Numbered from the stretch's first letter, positions 1 through 9,562 are shown. The stretch is 20,268 nucleotides of DNA from Planctomycetota bacterium (GCA_021809365.1 JAKBAC010000043.1:1-20268); one strand, 5' to 3'. Numbers and translations: made by a program. Notes: generated by a model not told the origin, from the sequence alone.

Positions 1-1029
1 GCCGGCACCAGATCGCCAGCGCTCCGGAATTTCCGTCGGCCACGCCGCCGATATGATGTTCATTTCCGTGTTTAAATCTACCAGCGGATGTTCCGGTGCC
101 AGAACCAGATACGAGGCCCCGAAGAGTGTATCAGGACGGGTGGTAAAAACGGTGACTTCCGAGGCAGAGTCTGCAATGGCAAACCGCACCAAGGCCCCTC
201 CCGAGCGGCCAATCCAGTTCCGTTGCATCATTTTTAACGATTCAGACCAGTCCAGTGCCTCCAGACCGTCCAACAGGCGTTGCGCGTAGGCGGTGATGCG
301 CAACATCCACTGCCGCATGGGGCGGCGCTCCACCGGGAAGCCCCCTACTTCGCTTTTGCCGTCGATAACTTCCTCATTGGCCAGAACCGTGCCCAGAGCC
401 TGGCACCAGTTGACGGGAGCCTCAATTTCATACGCCAGACGGTATTCTTCCAGCACGCGTCGCTGCTGGTGCGCATCTAACTGTGACCAGCTTTTATTTC
501 CAGCGGATGGCGGCAGCGCCCGGCGGCCGGTTGCAAATTCAGCCGCGAGTTGGGCAATCGGCCGACCCTTTTGCTGCCGGGGGTCATACCAAGTGTCATA
601 CAGTTGCAGAAAAATCCACTGGGTCCAGCGGTAATATTGCGGGTCGGTGGTATTGACTTCGCGGTGCCAATCATAAGAAAAACCGATGGCTTGCAGCTGG
701 GCGCGGAAGCGCTCTATATTTTTTCGGGTTATTACCGCCGGGTGGGTATCGGTTTTAATGGCGTACTGTTCAGCCGGTAGACCAAAGGCGTCCCAGCCCA
801 TGGGGTGCATGACATTAAATCCGGCCGCCCGCTTATAGCGCGTGACAATATCCGTCGCCGTATAACCTTCAGGATGCCCGACATGCAAACCTTCCCCGGA
901 CGGATACGGAAACATATCCAATACATAATACTTGGGTTTGGCCGGCTGCATCTCCGCGGAGAATATCCGATTTTCCTGCCAAATCCGCTGCCATTTCTTT
1001 TCAATACTACTGGGATTATAACCCGCCAT
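1..1029 (-). CDS. leuS: Leucine--tRNA ligase, N-terminal 343 residues (gene runs off the left edge)
   Basis: Cytoplasmic class Ia aminoacyl-tRNA synthetase that charges tRNA-Leu. Reading the minus strand from the ATG at 1029 gives [17 protein letters not shown], then [16 protein letters not shown] with the HVGH form of the ATP-binding HIGH motif (near residues 47-50), then [17 protein letters not shown], all diagnostic of LeuRS. The frame stays open to base 1. The start of the CP1 editing domain is present ([10 protein letters not shown], then [13 protein letters not shown]), while the KMSKS loop and anticodon-binding domain lie outside the window. Between the [11 protein letters not shown] segment and [18 protein letters not shown] there are about 50 extra residues ([15 protein letters not shown] and onward) relative to the E. 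coli enzyme; this insert is known from actinobacterial and planctomycete LeuRS. A GGAG at 1040-1043 lies 10 nt before the ATG and supports the start. The gene is divergent from the MTAP-type gene. Confidence 0.97.
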   Translation of the reverse strand, partial: MAGYNPSSIEKKWQRIWQENRIFSAEMQPAKPKYYVLDMFPYPSGEGLHVGHPEGYTATDIVTRYKRAAGFNVMHPMGWDAFGLPAEQYAIKTDTHPAVITRKNIERFRAQLQAIGFSYDWHREVNTTDPQYYRWTQWIFLQLYDTWYDPRQQKGRPIAQLAAEFATGRRALPPSAGNKSWSQLDAHQQRRVLEEYRLAYEIEAPVNWCQALGTVLANEEVIDGKSEVGGFPVERRPMRQWMLRITAYAQRLLDGLEALDWSESLKMMQRNWIGRSGGALVRFAIADSASEVTVFTTRPDTLFGASYLVLAPEHPLVDLNTEMNIISAAWPTEIPERWRSGAG

Positions 1030-1149
1030 GCGTTCTTTTCTCCAATCTCGATGTGGACAAAGGATACGAAAGGCAGTGCCGGGCCACAAGTAGCAGCAGG
1101 TGTTACGAGAAAAAAACAACCGCCGCGCCGCAACGCAGACGCGACTCTA

Positions 1150-1158
1150 TGGTATGAT
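1150..1158 (+). promoter_or_regulatory. Possible extended -10 promoter for the MTAP-type gene
   Basis: The string TGGTATGAT matches an extended -10 element (TG, one base, then TATGAT, five of six to TATAAT). It lies in the 186-nt gap between the divergent leuS and MTAP-type genes and would give a 5' leader of about 50 nt. No convincing -35 hexamer is seen 16-18 nt upstream, which extended -10 promoters can lack. Prediction from pattern only. Confidence 0.35.
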
Positions 1159-1215
1159 TCATTTGTCTGGACTCATGGGCGGCAATGGCTTGGTTAGGGC
1201 TTCTGAAAAGGGTTA

Positions 1216-2127
1216 ATGGACATGGAACAAACGCAGCGAATAGGCATCATCGGCGGGTCGGGTTTGGGCCAGCACCTGCTTATGCCCGGCGATGGGCAGG
1301 CCGTGGAAATTCAAACGCCTTTCGGGCCGCCGGCGGCCCCGCCGATTCTGGCCAACTGGAAAGGGATTCCTGTAGCGATTCTGGCTCGTCATGGCGCGGG
1401 CCATGTGTTCAATCCGACACAGATTCCGTATCGTGCCAATATCTACGCGCTGAAAATGCTGGGCTGTCGGTGGATTCTGGCATCGGGAGCTGTGGGCAGC
1501 CTGAATGAAAATCTGCATCCGCGGCAACTGGTGCTGGTGGATCAGGCGATTGACCGCACCGTGCATCGGGCGGGAAGCTTTTTTGACCACGCGGCTGTGC
1601 ATGTTGATTTTGCCGAGCCGGTCTGTGAGAAATTGCGAAATATTATTTACGAAAGCCGCTCTGAACTTGCCGCCGATGCCGTGGTGCATCCCCGTGGCAC
1701 CTATGTGTGCATGGAAGGACCGGCGTTTTCCACCCGTGCCGAATCCCGGCTGCACCGGAGTTGGGGTGGAGATGTCATTGGAATGACGCTTTTGCCGGAA
1801 GCGAAACTCGCCCGCGAGGCGGAAATCAGTTATGCCTCCATCGCCCTGATCACCGATTACGACGCCTGGAAACCCCACGCCCCCGGGCACGTTCCGATGG
1901 AGCTTATGCGGGAAATTATCAGCCATCTGCAAGTTGCATCCGAAAACGCACTGCATTTAATTCGGGCGGCCCTGGGACGCATCTGGGAATCCCGCGGCGA
2001 GGATTTTCCCTCGCACCGGGCACTGGAGTTGGCGATTTTTTCTGATAAAGCGAAAATACCTTTCGAAGCCCGACAGCAGCTTGAAGCGCTATGGGGGAAA
2101 TATTTTCCCCGTTCGGGCCAAGAGTAA
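1216..2127 (+). CDS. mtnP: S-methyl-5'-thioadenosine phosphorylase family purine nucleoside phosphorylase
   Basis: Cytoplasmic trimeric-type phosphorylase that splits 5'-methylthioadenosine (a by-product of polyamine and other S-adenosylmethionine reactions) into adenine and 5-methylthioribose-1-phosphate, feeding purine and methionine salvage. Visible motifs are GGSGL (residues 13-17) and RHGAGH (58-63) for phosphate, then ASGAVGSL (89-96), CMEGPAFSTRAES (165-177), IGMT (188-191) and TDYDAW (213-218). The two Asp of TDYD and the Thr of GMT favour a 6-aminopurine (MTA) specificity over the Asn of classical inosine/guanosine enzymes; an MTIP phosphorylase is not excluded. At 303 residues it is slightly longer than most relatives (about 265-290) through a C-terminal tail. 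The ATG at 1216 is only 3 nt from the AAAAGGG at 1206-1212, so the in-frame ATG at 1222, with 9 nt spacing, may be the real start. The TPR/propeller gene follows after 46 nt, so co-transcription is plausible. Confidence 0.92.
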   Translation: MDMEQTQRIGIIGGSGLGQHLLMPGDGQAVEIQTPFGPPAAPPILANWKGIPVAILARHGAGHVFNPTQIPYRANIYALKMLGCRWILASGAVGSLNENLHPRQLVLVDQAIDRTVHRAGSFFDHAAVHVDFAEPVCEKLRNIIYESRSELAADAVVHPRGTYVCMEGPAFSTRAESRLHRSWGGDVIGMTLLPEAKLAREAEISYASIALITDYDAWKPHAPGHVPMELMREIISHLQVASENALHLIRAALGRIWESRGEDFPSHRALELAIFSDKAKIPFEARQQLEALWGKYFPRSGQE

Positions 2128-2173
2128 ACCCTTAAACTTTTGACTACGCTATTCTCCTTGGAGCCTCACCGAT

Positions 2174-5100
2174 ATGAAATCCGCCCCGGCAGGCAAAACA
2201 TCGCAGTTCATGACACGGCTTGGCGGATGGGCCGTGGCCGTGTGCTGTTGTATTTTCCTGCCATTCGCCGGGTCTGCGCCGGCCGCAGTTGTCAACCCAG
2301 CTATGCCGGCTTTGCAACTTGGCGTGATTCATTCTCAATCCACCGACGGCACGCCGGGAAGTTTTTCCCATATTCAAGTCAATGATTCCTTTGGCGCCCG
2401 AGACCTGCTGCGCACGGCCCGGCGGCTCATCGCCAGCGGACACCTGACCCAGGCTGTGCGAAGGTATCAGCACATTGCCCGCAAATATGGAAGCAGTGTC
2501 ATAGAAAAGCCGGATGGCACGTATGAATCCGTGCGGAAGTTTGTCTGGAAGGCACTGTTGGCCATGCCGGCCGTGCAGCACGGTTTGTATAATCAGATAT
2601 ACGGCTTAAAAGCCCGACAGGTTATTGAACACGCCCGGCAAGCGGGTTCGCTGTTTTCATTGACCAAGGCCTGTGAACGCTATTTTGCCGCCGATGCTGC
2701 AGCCGGTGGACTGCAATTTGTGGCGGAGAGGCAGTTTGAGCGGGGGCGATTTGCCGTGGCAGCGCGAATCTGGATACAGTTGCTTAAACATCCCGGTCCG
2801 GCAACCGGGCATCCGATGTTGTTGCATAACGCTGCGGTTGCGGCTGCTCTGGCGGGGGATACAGATCTGGCGCAAACGTTGTTGGCGGAATTGTCAAAAA
2901 CTGCGCCGCACGCAGCAGGTTTGATCGCCGGGAAGCGCGTCAATCTCCTGACTGATGCACGAAGGGCGTTAAAACGTTCAACACTGTATCAGCGTACTTC
3001 TACACCCGGAGTGTGGCCGACCTTTGAAGGTAATTTCCAGCGCAACGGCGTGGCCGCCCGCGGAACGCTGCCGGCGGCGGTCATGTGGACCAGGCGTTTG
3101 AACACCTTTGCGCAAAGCCACCCGGCGAATGCCGCTTCCATCCAATATCAAAATCAACTGCGGCAATTTTTGCCCGCATTCGGCCTGACCGTCGATCCGG
3201 CGACCGGAAAAAGTTCCGGGGATATATTGTTTTCGTTTCCCACCTGCCGCAAGGGTACCCTGTATCTGAACTTGCAGGATCGCATTCAGGCGGTGGACAT
3301 TAATTCCGGCTATACGCTGTGGCAATATCCCCATGGCCCGCTGCCCGCCAACAGTGCTACGGCCGATCTTGCAACGCTGATGAATGAACTGGATCATTAC
3401 TCCTGCACGCTGGCCAATGGGAAGCTTTATACCGTTCTAACGCGGCCCGGCGGTCCAACCCGGATTCTAACGCAATTTGGAATAAGCGCGGCCAGACTTG
3501 ACGTGGTGTGTCTCAACGCAGACGGCGGCCTGCAATGGAAAACTTCGGCGTCCGATTTGGTATCCGGCGAAGCAGGGCGGAATATCTGGCCGGCGTGTAT
3601 TCCAATGGCCAACCGGCACGCGGTATTTCTCGTGGTAGCCGCCACGCAGCCGGGCACAGGAATGAATGAGCTAAGCCTGGTACGGTTACGCGCCTCTACC
3701 GGCACGGTCCAATGGAGCCACTATTTGTGCACCATTACAGGGCCGGCGTATGGGGCATCGCCGTTTAACACCATTAATATTATTCCCACCATGGCGGACA
3801 ATACCATTTATATCTCCACCGGATTGGGCGCGGATATGGCCGTGAACGCCGACTCCGGGCAGGTACGATGGCTGCACGTGAATAAAGTGGCGTATACGCC
3901 GTTTAGCAGTATGCAATATGGCATTGTCCGACGGCCCTTGCCGTGGCATCTCAATGCACCGGTTATTTCCGGATCGCGACTGATCGCCATGGACACCGAC
4001 TTCGGAAGTGCATCGCATATTCATATATACAATCGTTGGACGGGAGCCAAACTTCTGTCGCTGCCCTGTAAATCGCTGCACCATGCCGGGATGCTGCTGG
4101 GGGTGATCCATGGTGAAATGATTCTGGCCGGCAGCAGACTCTGTGCGGTCAATATTCGCACCGGCAGGCAGGTGTGGGCCGCCCAACCGATTCATTCCTT
4201 CGGGACGATTTCCGGACGGCCATTTTTAACCCAAAGAGATATCTACATACCGTTGAATACCGGCCTGCTGCTGGTGAACACCCGTACGGGAGCCGTTGAT
4301 ACCATGGCCAGGTGGCCCGCCGGAAACACTAATTCCGCCGGCAATCTGCTGGTTACCCCCCATGAGATTGTGGCGGTTAATGATCATCTCACGGCCGGTT
4401 ACGCCCGCTGGAAAGATGCTTTGGCCTATCTGACCGCGCGGATTAAAGCCCATCCCGGCAAGCCCGAAGCGTACCTGACACTTTCTGAAGTTGCCTTCCG
4501 GTCCAGCCACAACAGGCTGGCGCAGCAGATGCTCACCCGGGCGGTGGCGTTAGCGGTGCCGAAGGTAGGGGCATTTCCGGCGACAGCCGATCGGATATTC
4601 CACGTGTGCATGACATTCGCCGCCGATGTGGCAAATAAGTCCGGCGCCAACGCGACGGAACTTTTTTATCTGCACAAGGCCAGCGCCATTGCCCGCGTGC
4701 CGCAACAGCAGGTGACATGGCGCATGGCGATGGCGCACTGTTATCTCGCCGGCAACCACCCGGCCAAAGCCATGGTGTTGCTGGAGGAGATACTCTCACA
4801 GGATTCGTTGCGCGCCGCGGGGGTGGATTATCGCGGCGTTACGCTGGCGGCATCAACCGCCGCACGATCCATGATTCAGTTGGATGTCATACGTAAGTTC
4901 GGAGCAAAAGTTTATGCCCCGTGGGAAAGTCGCGCCGAGAAACTTCTGGCCCAGGCGCAAAGCGTCACGACATCGCGGCCCTTGCGACAGGTGGTCCTGC
5001 AGTACCCCAACAGTGCGGCGGCGTTGCAGGCAGCCCGATTGCTTTCCAGCCATTTCGCCGCGAAACGGCAGTGGGCCAAGGCTTATGACATGCTGTTGTG

Positions 5101-6736
5101 GACGCAATTTGGGGCGGCGTCCAAATCCGATAAGGCTTGGCGGCTTTCGCGGTTGTGCGCGGCGCTAGCGCATTTGCGGCATTGGAATCAGGCTTTGGTT
5201 CTGGCCATGCGCGGTGCCGATGATTTCGCCGCTTACCATTGGACGCACGGGCGCGTGTGGACCTTTGCCCAATATGCCAACTATATAAAACAGACTGCAG
5301 CGCATGGGGCGTTGATACATCGGGCAATCCTGAATGCCAAAATTGGATCCCAACTCGCGGTCTCCGGCGCTTTGCGCGGTGATCTGCTGCAACCCCTGGA
5401 GCATTCACAACAGTATCGTCACTACAGTATGTTTCTGCTGGGAAACAAGGCCGCGGGTGGATATCAGATTTCCGCCCGGCGTGTCCGGGGCTTAAAGCCG
5501 ATGTGGCAATATCTCATTGCTCATGCCAATCGGGCGATGCTGGTGGGCTATTGGAGACACCTTGCTATTCTTGCTACGGACAATCAAATCGTGGCGATCA
5601 ATACCGATTCCGGCCGTGCGCAATGGCAGCGTCCATTATCAACAGGCAGGCAACCCGGATTGCTGGTGCCCGCAGCCAACGGCCCGCTGCCGGGAATGCC
5701 GCGAATGATGATGATACAAAACGGAATCATGATTAATGGAGGAGTTCCAGGATATAACGTTTTATCACCCAAATTTTCGGCGCAGTGGCGCGAAGCGTCC
5801 ATTCAACGCGATCTCGGCGCCGCCACATACCGCCTGATCAAGATGCTGCCGGCCGGTATTCTGGTGGCGGGACAACACGACCTGACGCTCTACAATCCGC
5901 TTAGTGGAAAGCCGGACTGGAAAAAGCCGGCGGCGCTGGGAAAATATGGAACCATTTCCTGTATCCGGCAAACACGACGTTATTTTGCGGTGGCCATGAA
6001 TCTTCCCTTTGATCAGGTGGTGTTACTTAGCCCCCACAGCGGACGCGTCGCGGGAGTTTTATCTGCGGATGCCGGGGATCACTTTTATTGGATTAAGGCT
6101 GATCCGGCCGGAAGGCTGGTGCTGTGCGGCCAAAAGGGTGTGGCGATGTTTGATCCTGCGGTGAGCTTGTCGGCTCCAATATGGAGTCGACAAAATCTGC
6201 ATGACCCCTTTCCGACCGCCGCAAGTCTGACCGTGGATGGGCTTATTATGCCCACGGCTACCGGCATGACCTGTCTGGACGTTACCAGCGGTGCCCGACA
6301 ATGGGATCAGCCGGGACTTAATGCGGGCCTCACTTCCAGCGGCGTCATCTGGATGCAGACGGCCCTGAACCATAACACGCTGGTCATGTTGACACCGCGG
6401 AACTTAATGGCTATCGCCACGCGCACCGGACGGATCGCGTGGAAAGCGGAATTTGTGATGCAATCGCGCCCGCCGCTGACGGCAGCACAAATCGGCACGC
6501 CGGATATTGTCGTGTTGGCGCACGGCCCGGTGGGACCGGCGGCCAATGTCATGCACCTGTATCTGATCAACCAGAAAGATCGCCAGGGGCGGCTGGACAA
6601 CGGATCCATTGTTCTGGATCAGCAGTTAACACGTTCCGGATCGGATGCGGCGGCTCCGGATATCCATTCCTGGCTGGTGGTCAACGGCGGAATTTTGTTT
6701 GAAATCAATGGCGTCGTATTCTATTGCCATACATAA
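2174..6736 (+). CDS. Exported giant protein with two TPR-like blocks and two PQQ-type beta-propeller blocks
   Basis: 1520 residues. The N-terminus (MKSAPAGKTSQFMTRLGGWA, then hydrophobic VAVCCCIFLPFAGSAPAA) looks like a signal peptide, placing the protein in the periplasm or outside. Helical TPR-like sequence covers about residues 73-270. At about 280 WPTFEGNFQRNG opens a first propeller (about 280-735) with recurring blades such as VCLNADGGLQW, AVNADSGQVRW, HIYNRWTGAKL, CAVNIRTGRQVW and LLVNTRTGAV. A second TPR-like block follows at about 745-1020 (KPEAYLTLSEVAFRSSHNRL), then a second propeller from about 1110 to the end (VAINTDSGRAQW, TLYNPLSGKPDW, CLDVTSGARQW, MAIATRTGRIAW). Known PQQ-repeat proteins range from BamB-like scaffolds to quinoprotein dehydrogenases. 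I see no clear quinoprotein catalytic signature, so a scaffold or binding role is more likely; the ligand is unknown. GGAG at 2160-2163 lies 10 nt before the ATG. The membrane-protein gene follows after 58 nt. Confidence 0.9.
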   Translation: MKSAPAGKTSQFMTRLGGWAVAVCCCIFLPFAGSAPAAVVNPAMPALQLGVIHSQSTDGTPGSFSHIQVNDSFGARDLLRTARRLIASGHLTQAVRRYQHIARKYGSSVIEKPDGTYESVRKFVWKALLAMPAVQHGLYNQIYGLKARQVIEHARQAGSLFSLTKACERYFAADAAAGGLQFVAERQFERGRFAVAARIWIQLLKHPGPATGHPMLLHNAAVAAALAGDTDLAQTLLAELSKTAPHAAGLIAGKRVNLLTDARRALKRSTLYQRTSTPGVWPTFEGNFQRNGVAARGTLPAAVMWTRRLNTFAQSHPANAASIQYQNQLRQFLPAFGLTVDPATGKSSGDILFSFPTCRKGTLYLNLQDRIQAVDINSGYTLWQYPHGPLPANSATADLATLMNELDHYSCTLANGKLYTVLTRPGGPTRILTQFGISAARLDVVCLNADGGLQWKTSASDLVSGEAGRNIWPACIPMANRHAVFLVVAATQPGTGMNELSLVRLRASTGTVQWSHYLCTITGPAYGASPFNTINIIPTMADNTIYISTGLGADMAVNADSGQVRWLHVNKVAYTPFSSMQYGIVRRPLPWHLNAPVISGSRLIAMDTDFGSASHIHIYNRWTGAKLLSLPCKSLHHAGMLLGVIHGEMILAGSRLCAVNIRTGRQVWAAQPIHSFGTISGRPFLTQRDIYIPLNTGLLLVNTRTGAVDTMARWPAGNTNSAGNLLVTPHEIVAVNDHLTAGYARWKDALAYLTARIKAHPGKPEAYLTLSEVAFRSSHNRLAQQMLTRAVALAVPKVGAFPATADRIFHVCMTFAADVANKSGANATELFYLHKASAIARVPQQQVTWRMAMAHCYLAGNHPAKAMVLLEEILSQDSLRAAGVDYRGVTLAASTAARSMIQLDVIRKFGAKVYAPWESRAEKLLAQAQSVTTSRPLRQVVLQYPNSAAALQAARLLSSHFAAKRQWAKAYDMLLWTQFGAASKSDKAWRLSRLCAALAHLRHWNQALVLAMRGADDFAAYHWTHGRVWTFAQYANYIKQTAAHGALIHRAILNAKIGSQLAVSGALRGDLLQPLEHSQQYRHYSMFLLGNKAAGGYQISARRVRGLKPMWQYLIAHANRAMLVGYWRHLAILATDNQIVAINTDSGRAQWQRPLSTGRQPGLLVPAANGPLPGMPRMMMIQNGIMINGGVPGYNVLSPKFSAQWREASIQRDLGAATYRLIKMLPAGILVAGQHDLTLYNPLSGKPDWKKPAALGKYGTISCIRQTRRYFAVAMNLPFDQVVLLSPHSGRVAGVLSADAGDHFYWIKADPAGRLVLCGQKGVAMFDPAVSLSAPIWSRQNLHDPFPTAASLTVDGLIMPTATGMTCLDVTSGARQWDQPGLNAGLTSSGVIWMQTALNHNTLVMLTPRNLMAIATRTGRIAWKAEFVMQSRPPLTAAQIGTPDIVVLAHGPVGPAANVMHLYLINQKDRQGRLDNGSIVLDQQLTRSGSDAAAPDIHSWLVVNGGILFEINGVVFYCHT

Positions 6737-6781
6737 TAGATACGTCATGAACCGTGCGGGCATGTCCGCGGGAAATGCAAG

Positions 6782-6787
6782 AAGGAG
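6782..6787 (+). promoter_or_regulatory. Ribosome binding site fixing a GTG start
   Basis: AAGGAG lies 7 nt before the GTG at 6795. No such site precedes the next in-frame ATG at 6834, so this element decides the start of the membrane-protein gene. Confidence 0.7.
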
Positions 6788-6794
6788 TTGAATT

Positions 6795-7802
6795 GTGACA
6801 GGTGCTACTACCGATAACTTGCCAAGCCATCCGATGGAAAATTCCATCTCGCAACATCATGCGCTTCTGGGATTCCTGCGGCAACTGCGGTATGTCGTGG
6901 CGTGCATTGTGGCGGGAATATTTTTCATCTATGTGGCGGGAAAGGTTATTCCCTCACCCAACATGGATGGCATGAAATCTCTGGCGGCCGGCCCGGCGAT
7001 ATCGCTGACAGCGGAGTTGATCATGATTGGGGGCTTGGTAGTCGCGGTTGTGATCGGTACACTGCTGACCTGGCCTGATGCACCGCACGCGGGATTATTT
7101 ATTGCATCGGTGGGATTGATTTTTCTGGCCTGCCATTGGGGACCCATCACGCTGCTGCTGGCGCTGCACCACACCGATCTGGCGGGAGCTTATCGCACGC
7201 TGGCACTGCAGAATATTTTCTGGATATTTTATATTCTGATCGGCGAGGCTGTTTCGCGGGGAATCTATGAACTTATTGGATCGCGAAGCTGGCCGCTTTA
7301 CCTCGGACTGCCCTGGCCGTATGGGGCCAATGCGGCATTAGCCACAGCGGCGTATCCGTCGTTTGCCAATATTTTAATCAGCGGCTCAACCGACCGCCCT
7401 GTGGGCCGACGGGTGGCACAAAACCTGCTCGCATTTATTTCCACGATGATTGTGGCGGGAATTTTTCTGTTTCTCCTGTTGAAATCCCAGCAGCCGGGGC
7501 AGGCTGTTTTCGCTTGCTTAGTGGCTTTCGCCGCGGCGGCGTTTGTCAGTTCCACGCTTGCACCGCAAGCGGATTCCTGGGTTATCTGGATTACGCCCCC
7601 GGTGATTGCGGCCATCGGGGGATTCCTGGCACCTCATGTGGCACAACCCTATCCGGCGCATACCGGTTTGTTTCTGATCCGCACATTACCTATTTATTAC
7701 TGTTCCGCCGGATTGGCCGGCGCTATTTTCGGCTATTATGCCGCCGTGCGAATGCACTACCGCCGGGTTATGGAACCAAGCGATTCAAGCGCCCCAGCCT
7801 GA
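6795..7802 (+). CDS. Polytopic membrane protein of unknown function (about eight helices)
   Basis: 335 residues from a GTG start supported by a strong ribosome binding site. After a polar N-terminus of about 30 residues, hydrophobic segments fit membrane helices at roughly 32-51, 72-91, 99-121, 137-155, 209-229, 236-254, 261-280 and 297-317, ending in a short basic then polar tail (MHYRRVMEPSDSSAPA). The hydrophilic loop at about 156-208 contains SRSWPLYLGLPWPYGANAAL and the charged run TDRPVGRRVAQN. I recognise no transporter, enzyme or secretion family and see no obvious catalytic motif. It sits 58 nt after the exported propeller protein and 62 nt before the membrane histidine kinase, so the three could be co-transcribed and act at the same membrane, but that is inference from spacing only. 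That it is a real gene is well supported by the codon frame, start site and consistent hydrophobicity. Confidence 0.8.
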   Translation: MTGATTDNLPSHPMENSISQHHALLGFLRQLRYVVACIVAGIFFIYVAGKVIPSPNMDGMKSLAAGPAISLTAELIMIGGLVVAVVIGTLLTWPDAPHAGLFIASVGLIFLACHWGPITLLLALHHTDLAGAYRTLALQNIFWIFYILIGEAVSRGIYELIGSRSWPLYLGLPWPYGANAALATAAYPSFANILISGSTDRPVGRRVAQNLLAFISTMIVAGIFLFLLLKSQQPGQAVFACLVAFAAAAFVSSTLAPQADSWVIWITPPVIAAIGGFLAPHVAQPYPAHTGLFLIRTLPIYYCSAGLAGAIFGYYAAVRMHYRRVMEPSDSSAPA

Positions 7803-7864
7803 CCCCTGGCGGCGCAATGTCATGACGGCCACGGTTGCATGGATGCGGCCTTACGGTCTGTTAA

Positions 7865-9562
7865 TTGAAAAGAATGATGGGCATGGCACGAAAAGAGCTT
7901 ACGATTTCCCTGGCCGCCAAGTGCCAGTTGCTCTTCGGCTTCGCCGTTCTGATTATCATCGCGGGAACATTGGCCGTTCCGTGGCAACGCATGGAACAGC
8001 TTACCGGCCGGGAGCCGGTGTACGAAGCCCGCATCGCGACGGACATGATGCTGCGGCAGGTGCATGTTACCGGCGCGTTCTCCGGCAATAATTCTACATC
8101 GGCGGCGCTCTGGCAGGCGGCCCATTTACGCCACTTGCATTATCCTCAACCCACCATAACCTTGCTGGCTGATCCCGGCGTGCCTTCGGCTCATGCCACC
8201 ATTTTCCAAGCTGCGGCCATTAAATATTTTCTCAAGCATAACCGGCAGAATCAGTTCGGAGAATTATCACAAACGGTTGCCCGCCACCCGGTTTATAAAT
8301 ATGCCGCCGCAGTTCGCGCTTCTGTCAGTTGCCTGCGCTGTCATAGCCAATGGCAGACGTGGCTGCATCCGCACAGCGCCACGCACCCCCGTACCACAGG
8401 CCTGCACCCCCTCGCGACTGCACCGGCTGCACGTGCGATTTCCTCCGTTGCGCCGCTGGTAGCGATTGTGCAGGTGGCCATGCCGGTCACACCTGATCTG
8501 GATCAATTGCTGCTCAATCGTGTGGTCATTGTGGTTTCCGGCCTCATTGGCGGGTCGTTTGCCATTATCGTATTTTATCTTATTACCACCCGGCTGATTC
8601 TCCAGCCGGTGCGGGTGCTGCGAAACACCGCTGAAAAAGTGGCCAAAGGAGATATGGATATTCGTTCAGCTATTTCCACCGGCGATGAATTTGAGCAACT
8701 CTCCGATACATTTAATACCATGCTGGCCACACTCAAGGCATCCCAGGATCAATTGGAAGCGACCAACCGCAGTTTGGATACGCGCGTCGGTGAATTGGCG
8801 CAATCCAATACGGACTTGTTTCAAGCCAGTAAGATGAAATCGGAATTTCTTACCAACGTCAGCCACGAATTGCGCACGCCGCTTAATGCGATCATCGGCT
8901 TTGCCGAACTGCTCACCACCGCCAAACCTGCCCCGGACGATCCGCGCTCCAACCGTTACATTGATAACATTCTCACCAGCGCCCGACAACTTCTGGATCT
9001 GATTAACGATTTACTGGATTTAGCCAAAATTGAGGCCGGCAAAATTGTTCTCCGCACGGAACGCATCAATGTGCCGGATGTCTGCGACTCCCTGGTGAAT
9101 TTCATGCGCCCGCTGGCCCAGAAAAAAAATATCGAATTATCGCTTGTCGTTCAAGCTCCGATCCCGCTGGTAAGCACCGATCCGGCAAGATTTCAGCAGA
9201 TTCTCTATAACTTCCTTTCCAATGCCATTAAATTTACGCCCGCGGACGGTCGCGTAACAATCACTATTTCAACGCCGGATGCGGCGCACGTAAAAACAGC
9301 AGTTACCGATACGGGCCCGGGCATTGCGCCGCAGCAGCACGCCAGTATTTTTGAAAAATTCAATCAATTGGATGCCTCGGTAACCCGGCGGCACGGAGGC
9401 ACAGGCCTGGGGCTGACCATCAGTCAGGAACTCGCCGACATGCTCCATGCGAACATTGAACTGATCAGTGATCTGGGCAAGGGTGCTACATTCAGCCTGA
9501 TTATCCCAATCATGTCGCCTTCCGAGCACCCCACCATTGATTTACCGCGCGTGTGCCAATAG
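7865..9562 (+). CDS. Membrane sensor histidine kinase with a CxxCH (haem c-type) periplasmic sensor domain
   Basis: 565 residues. Helix 1 is at about 19-39 (CQLLFGFAVLIIIAGTLAV) and helix 2 at about 219-241; the 180-residue extracytoplasmic part between them ends with SVSCLRCHSQW, a CxxCH haem-attachment motif at 156-160. Position and motif fit the Tll0287-like (DUF3365) sensor family. A HAMP linker follows (about 242-295, LQPVRVLRNTAEKVAKGDMD), then a coiled segment, HisKA with SHELRTPLN (phospho-acceptor H334), and the ATPase with N box NFLSNAIKFTP (449-459), DTGPGI (482-487), FEKFNQ (496-501) and GGTGLGL (511-517). All catalytic elements are intact. No response regulator is in the window, so the partner is unknown. 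A stop codon directly precedes the TTG at 7865; ATGs at 7874, 7877 and 7883 are equally plausible starts and none has a strong ribosome binding site. Likely signal: redox state or a haem-bound gas, by inference from the motif. Confidence 0.92.
   Translation: MKRMMGMARKELTISLAAKCQLLFGFAVLIIIAGTLAVPWQRMEQLTGREPVYEARIATDMMLRQVHVTGAFSGNNSTSAALWQAAHLRHLHYPQPTITLLADPGVPSAHATIFQAAAIKYFLKHNRQNQFGELSQTVARHPVYKYAAAVRASVSCLRCHSQWQTWLHPHSATHPRTTGLHPLATAPAARAISSVAPLVAIVQVAMPVTPDLDQLLLNRVVIVVSGLIGGSFAIIVFYLITTRLILQPVRVLRNTAEKVAKGDMDIRSAISTGDEFEQLSDTFNTMLATLKASQDQLEATNRSLDTRVGELAQSNTDLFQASKMKSEFLTNVSHELRTPLNAIIGFAELLTTAKPAPDDPRSNRYIDNILTSARQLLDLINDLLDLAKIEAGKIVLRTERINVPDVCDSLVNFMRPLAQKKNIELSLVVQAPIPLVSTDPARFQQILYNFLSNAIKFTPADGRVTITISTPDAAHVKTAVTDTGPGIAPQQHASIFEKFNQLDASVTRRHGGTGLGLTISQELADMLHANIELISDLGKGATFSLIIPIMSPSEHPTIDLPRVCQ

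Noticed and set aside
1213..1956. 247-codon minus-strand open frame opposite the MTAP-type gene
   Set aside because: It lies wholly antisense to a gene with full family motifs; its translation resembles no family, and open antisense frames are common in GC-rich codon usage.
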